From positions 1-7,253 of the forward strand of contig DOUP01000194.1 in NCBI GenBank assembly GCA_003520545.1: a stretch of 7,253 nt of DNA. Reading direction: 5' to 3'. The stretch comes from Maritimibacter sp. GTDB lineage: Bacteria > Pseudomonadota > Alphaproteobacteria > Rhodobacterales > Rhodobacteraceae. Below the pieces are notes generated by a model. The model was not told the origin of the DNA. It saw nothing but the letters and a program-made list of their open reading frames with translations, and did not search any database. Position numbers and translations under genes: made by a program. Of the stretch, positions 4,831-7,253 are shown in pieces (positions within the stretch are counted from its first letter, which is position 1; every line of letters starts with the position of its first letter).

Positions 4831-7253
4831 TTACCCCAGCGCTTCGTCACACCGATGGCAGGTGCCGGAATGCGCATGGTTGCCCACGTCCGGCAGGATC
4901 TTCCAGCAGCGCTGACATTTCTCGCCCTCCGCCGTCTCGAAGACAACCGAGATGCCCGGCACCTCGGTCATGCGGAACGCCTCGGCGGGGGCCTCGTCGG
5001 TCGTTACCGAGATATCCGAAGTGATACAGACATCGGCCAGGTCGACCGAGTGCAGAGCTTCGGCGAGGCTTCCATCCTCGACATGCACCACCGGAGCCGC
5101 CTCCAGCGACGCCCCGATCACCTTGTCACGCCGCTGCACTTCCAACGCCGCCGTGATCACCCGGCGGGCCCTGCGGATCCCGGCCCATTTCGCCGCCAAC
5201 GCCTCGTTTTTCCACGTGGCCGGTGTCTCGGGGATGTCCACCAGGTGGACCGAGCTATCGTCCCCCGGGAACCGCTCCAGCCAGACCTCTTCCATCGTGA
5301 ACACCAGCACCGGCGCAAGCCAGGTGGTCAGCCGGTGGAACAGGATATCAAGCACGGTGCGCGCCGCGCGGCGACGCAGGCTGTCGTCCGCATCGCAATA
5401 GAGCGCGTCCTTGCGAATGTCGAAATACACCGACGACAGGTCCACGGTTGCGAAGTTGAACACCTGCTGGAACAAGCCCTGGAAATCATACTCGGCAAAG
5501 CCTTTTCGCACGACCTCGTCCAGCTCGGCCACCCGGTGCAAAACCCAACGCTCAAGCTCCGGCATATCCTCCGGCGCCACCTTCTCGCTCTCCTCGAACC
5601 CCGCAAGATTCCCGAGGATAAAGCGCATCGTGTTGCGCAGGCGGCGGTAGCTGTCCGCCGTGCCCTTCAGGATTTCCGGCCCGATTCGCTGGTCGTTGGT
5701 GTAATCCGTCTGCGCCACCCAAAGCCGCAGGATATCGGCCCCGTATTGCTTGGTAACTTCCGCGGGCACGATGGTGTTACCCAGCGACTTGGACATCTTC
5801 ATGCCCTTCTCGTCCAGCGTGAAACCATGGGTCAGCACGCCGCGGTAAGGTGCGCGCCCCTTGGTGCCGCAGGCTTGCAGAAGCGACGAGTGGAACCACC
5901 CCCGGTGCTGGTCGGTGCCTTCGAGGTAAAGATCGGCGATCCCATCCTCGGTCCCGTCCGGTCGATCTCGCAGCACGAAGGCATGGGTCGAGCCGGAATC
6001 GAACCACACGTCGAGCACGTCGAACACCTGCTCATAGTCGTCCGGGTTCGCAACACCGTCGAGCATCTTGGCCTTGAACCCGTCCTCGTACCAGACGTCC
6101 GCGCCCCCGGTCTCGAACGCCTCCACGACTCGCGCATTCACGGTCTCGTCGCGCAGGAGGAAATCCTCGTCGGTCGGCAAGGCGCCCTTCTTGGTGAAAC
6201 AGGTCAGCGGCACGCCCCAGGCCCGTTGACGCGACAGCACCCAATCGGGGCGGCTCTCGATCATCGAGTAAAGCCTGTTGCGCCCCGACGGTGGGGTCCA
6301 TTTTACCAGCTCGTCGATCGAGGTCAGCGCCCGCGAACGGATCGTATCGCCATAGGTGCCCATGCCATCGTCGAGCTTCTGGTCCACGGCGGCAAACCAT
6401 TGCGGCGTGTTGCGGTAGATCACCGGCGCTTTCGAGCGCCAGGAATGCGGATAGCTGTGCTTGATCTTGCCACGCGCCAGCAGCCCGCCAACCTCGACCA
6501 GTTTGTCGATCACCGCCTTGTTGGCGTCGCCCTCACCGCCCTTGCGGCTCAGGATGTACTTGCCGCCGAAGAACGGAAGATCGGGGCGAAACCCGCCATC
6601 GTCCATCACGTTGTAGGTGATGACCTCTTTCAACATCCCGAGATCGCGGTAAAGCTCGTATTCCTCCATCCCGTGCGAGGGCGCGCAATGGACGAACCCG
6701 GTGCCTTCCTCGTCGGTGACGAAATCGGCGGCGCGGAAATCACGCGGCTGGTCCCATTCGCCCATCGAGCCTTCGGCGCCCGCAAGCGGATGCGCCAGCG
6801 TCATCGCGGCAAGCTGATGCGCGGTCACATCGGACACGCGTTTCCACTGACCTTCTTCCAGCCGCGCCTTGGCCAAGGTCTGCGCGGCCAGCTTGTCGGC
6901 AAGGATAAACCGTTCGCCCACCGTGGCCCAGCATTCCTCCGGCGTATCGACAACCTCGTAAAGCCCGTAGTCGTAATCGGCACCAAAGACGACCGCCTTG
7001 TTGGACGGGATGGTCCAGGGCGTCGTGGTCCAGATCACGACCTTGGCGCCCATGAACTTCTCGCGGGTCTCGGCGACGGTCGCCGCAACGGCTTCGCGCA
7101 TCTCCGAGGTCTCTTCCTCGGACATGCGGTCTTCTTCGTTTACCGAGAAGTCCGTGACCTCGAACTTCACCCAGATCGTGAAGCTCTCTTTGTCGTGGTA
7201 TTCCACCTCAGCCTCGGCCAGCGCGGTTTTCTCCACCGGCGACCACATCACAG
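4831..7253 (-). CDS. ileS: Isoleucyl-tRNA synthetase, lacking the N-terminal part (cut by window edge)
   Basis: IleRS charges tRNA-Ile with isoleucine and clears misactivated valine. About 806 codons are present, from an internal VMWSPVEKTALAEAEVEY to the stop. By comparison with E. coli IleRS, some 170-190 N-terminal residues, including the HIGH motif, lie beyond 7253. Landmarks in fragment numbering are the editing-domain WTTTPWT (74-80), the editing-site motif GTGFVHCAPSHGMEEY (183-198), DWVLSRQRAWGVP (336-348), DVWFDSGSTHAF (414-425), EGTDQHRGWFHSSLL (444-458) and KMSKS at 485-489 (5785-5799). The tRNA anticodon-binding domain follows. A C-terminal zinc finger, CQRC (779-782) and CHRC (798-801), marks the bacterial zinc-containing type. 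One oddity is E197 (codon 6661-6663), at the position of the normally conserved editing Asp (D342 in E. coli). Another is an acidic, probably helical stretch at about 32-68 that appears longer than in E. coli. The gene ends at a hairpin shared with pcs. Confidence 0.97.
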   Translation of the reverse strand, partial: VMWSPVEKTALAEAEVEYHDKESFTIWVKFEVTDFSVNEEDRMSEEETSEMREAVAATVAETREKFMGAKVVIWTTTPWTIPSNKAVVFGADYDYGLYEVVDTPEECWATVGERFILADKLAAQTLAKARLEEGQWKRVSDVTAHQLAAMTLAHPLAGAEGSMGEWDQPRDFRAADFVTDEEGTGFVHCAPSHGMEEYELYRDLGMLKEVITYNVMDDGGFRPDLPFFGGKYILSRKGGEGDANKAVIDKLVEVGGLLARGKIKHSYPHSWRSKAPVIYRNTPQWFAAVDQKLDDGMGTYGDTIRSRALTSIDELVKWTPPSGRNRLYSMIESRPDWVLSRQRAWGVPLTCFTKKGALPTDEDFLLRDETVNARVVEAFETGGADVWYEDGFKAKMLDGVANPDDYEQVFDVLDVWFDSGSTHAFVLRDRPDGTEDGIADLYLEGTDQHRGWFHSSLLQACGTKGRAPYRGVLTHGFTLDEKGMKMSKSLGNTIVPAEVTKQYGADILRLWVAQTDYTNDQRIGPEILKGTADSYRRLRNTMRFILGNLAGFEESEKVAPEDMPELERWVLHRVAELDEVVRKGFAEYDFQGLFQQVFNFATVDLSSVYFDIRKDALYCDADDSLRRRAARTVLDILFHRLTTWLAPVLVFTMEEVWLERFPGDDSSVHLVDIPETPATWKNEALAAKWAGIRRARRVITAALEVQRRDKVIGASLEAAPVVHVEDGSLAEALHSVDLADVCITSDISVTTDEAPAEAFRMTEVPGISVVFETAEGEKCQRCWKILPDVGNHAHSGTCHRCDEALG

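Overview
The window looks like a piece of chromosomal backbone from a GC-rich alphaproteobacterium, most likely of the Rhodobacteraceae/roseobacter group. The evidence is strong GC bias at third codon positions, a Sinorhizobium-type phosphatidylcholine synthase, an alphaproteobacterial-style IleRS, and a DUF484 gene beside xerC. The family-level placement is inference. I see no mobile element, CRISPR array, tRNA or rRNA, and no convincing new multi-gene system.

Layout. Positions 1-841 (minus strand) hold the N-terminal 280 codons of the primosomal helicase gene priA, cut by the window edge. A 126-bp divergent intergenic region (842-967) separates it from a TalC/FSA-family transaldolase gene (968-1621, plus) with a good Shine-Dalgarno; I found no convincing promoter there for either gene. 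The gap after it (1622-1798) carries a perfect 10-bp-arm palindrome, a textbook intrinsic terminator and a candidate promoter for the next gene. A DUF484 gene (1799-2506) and a XerC-type tyrosine recombinase gene (2579-3508) follow on the plus strand, a pairing also known from enterobacteria (yigA-xerC). Next come a small unrecognised protein gene with one EF-hand-like loop and a polyproline tail (3578-4003) and a phosphatidylcholine synthase gene, pcs (4066-4770). A perfect 10-bp inverted repeat lies immediately before the pcs ATG. The rest (4831-7253, minus) is the 3' five-sixths or so of ileS, convergent with pcs across a hairpin terminator.

How the genes relate. Most are housekeeping genes with separate jobs: replication restart (PriA), chromosome dimer resolution (XerC), pentose phosphate carbon shuffling (transaldolase), membrane lipid synthesis (Pcs) and translation (IleRS). 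DUF484-xerC is the only pair with a conserved linkage I can name. The points most worth following up are a Glu where the IleRS editing site normally has Asp, the inverted repeat masking the pcs start, active-site residues that favour transaldolase over fructose-6-phosphate aldolase, and the small EF-hand-like protein.
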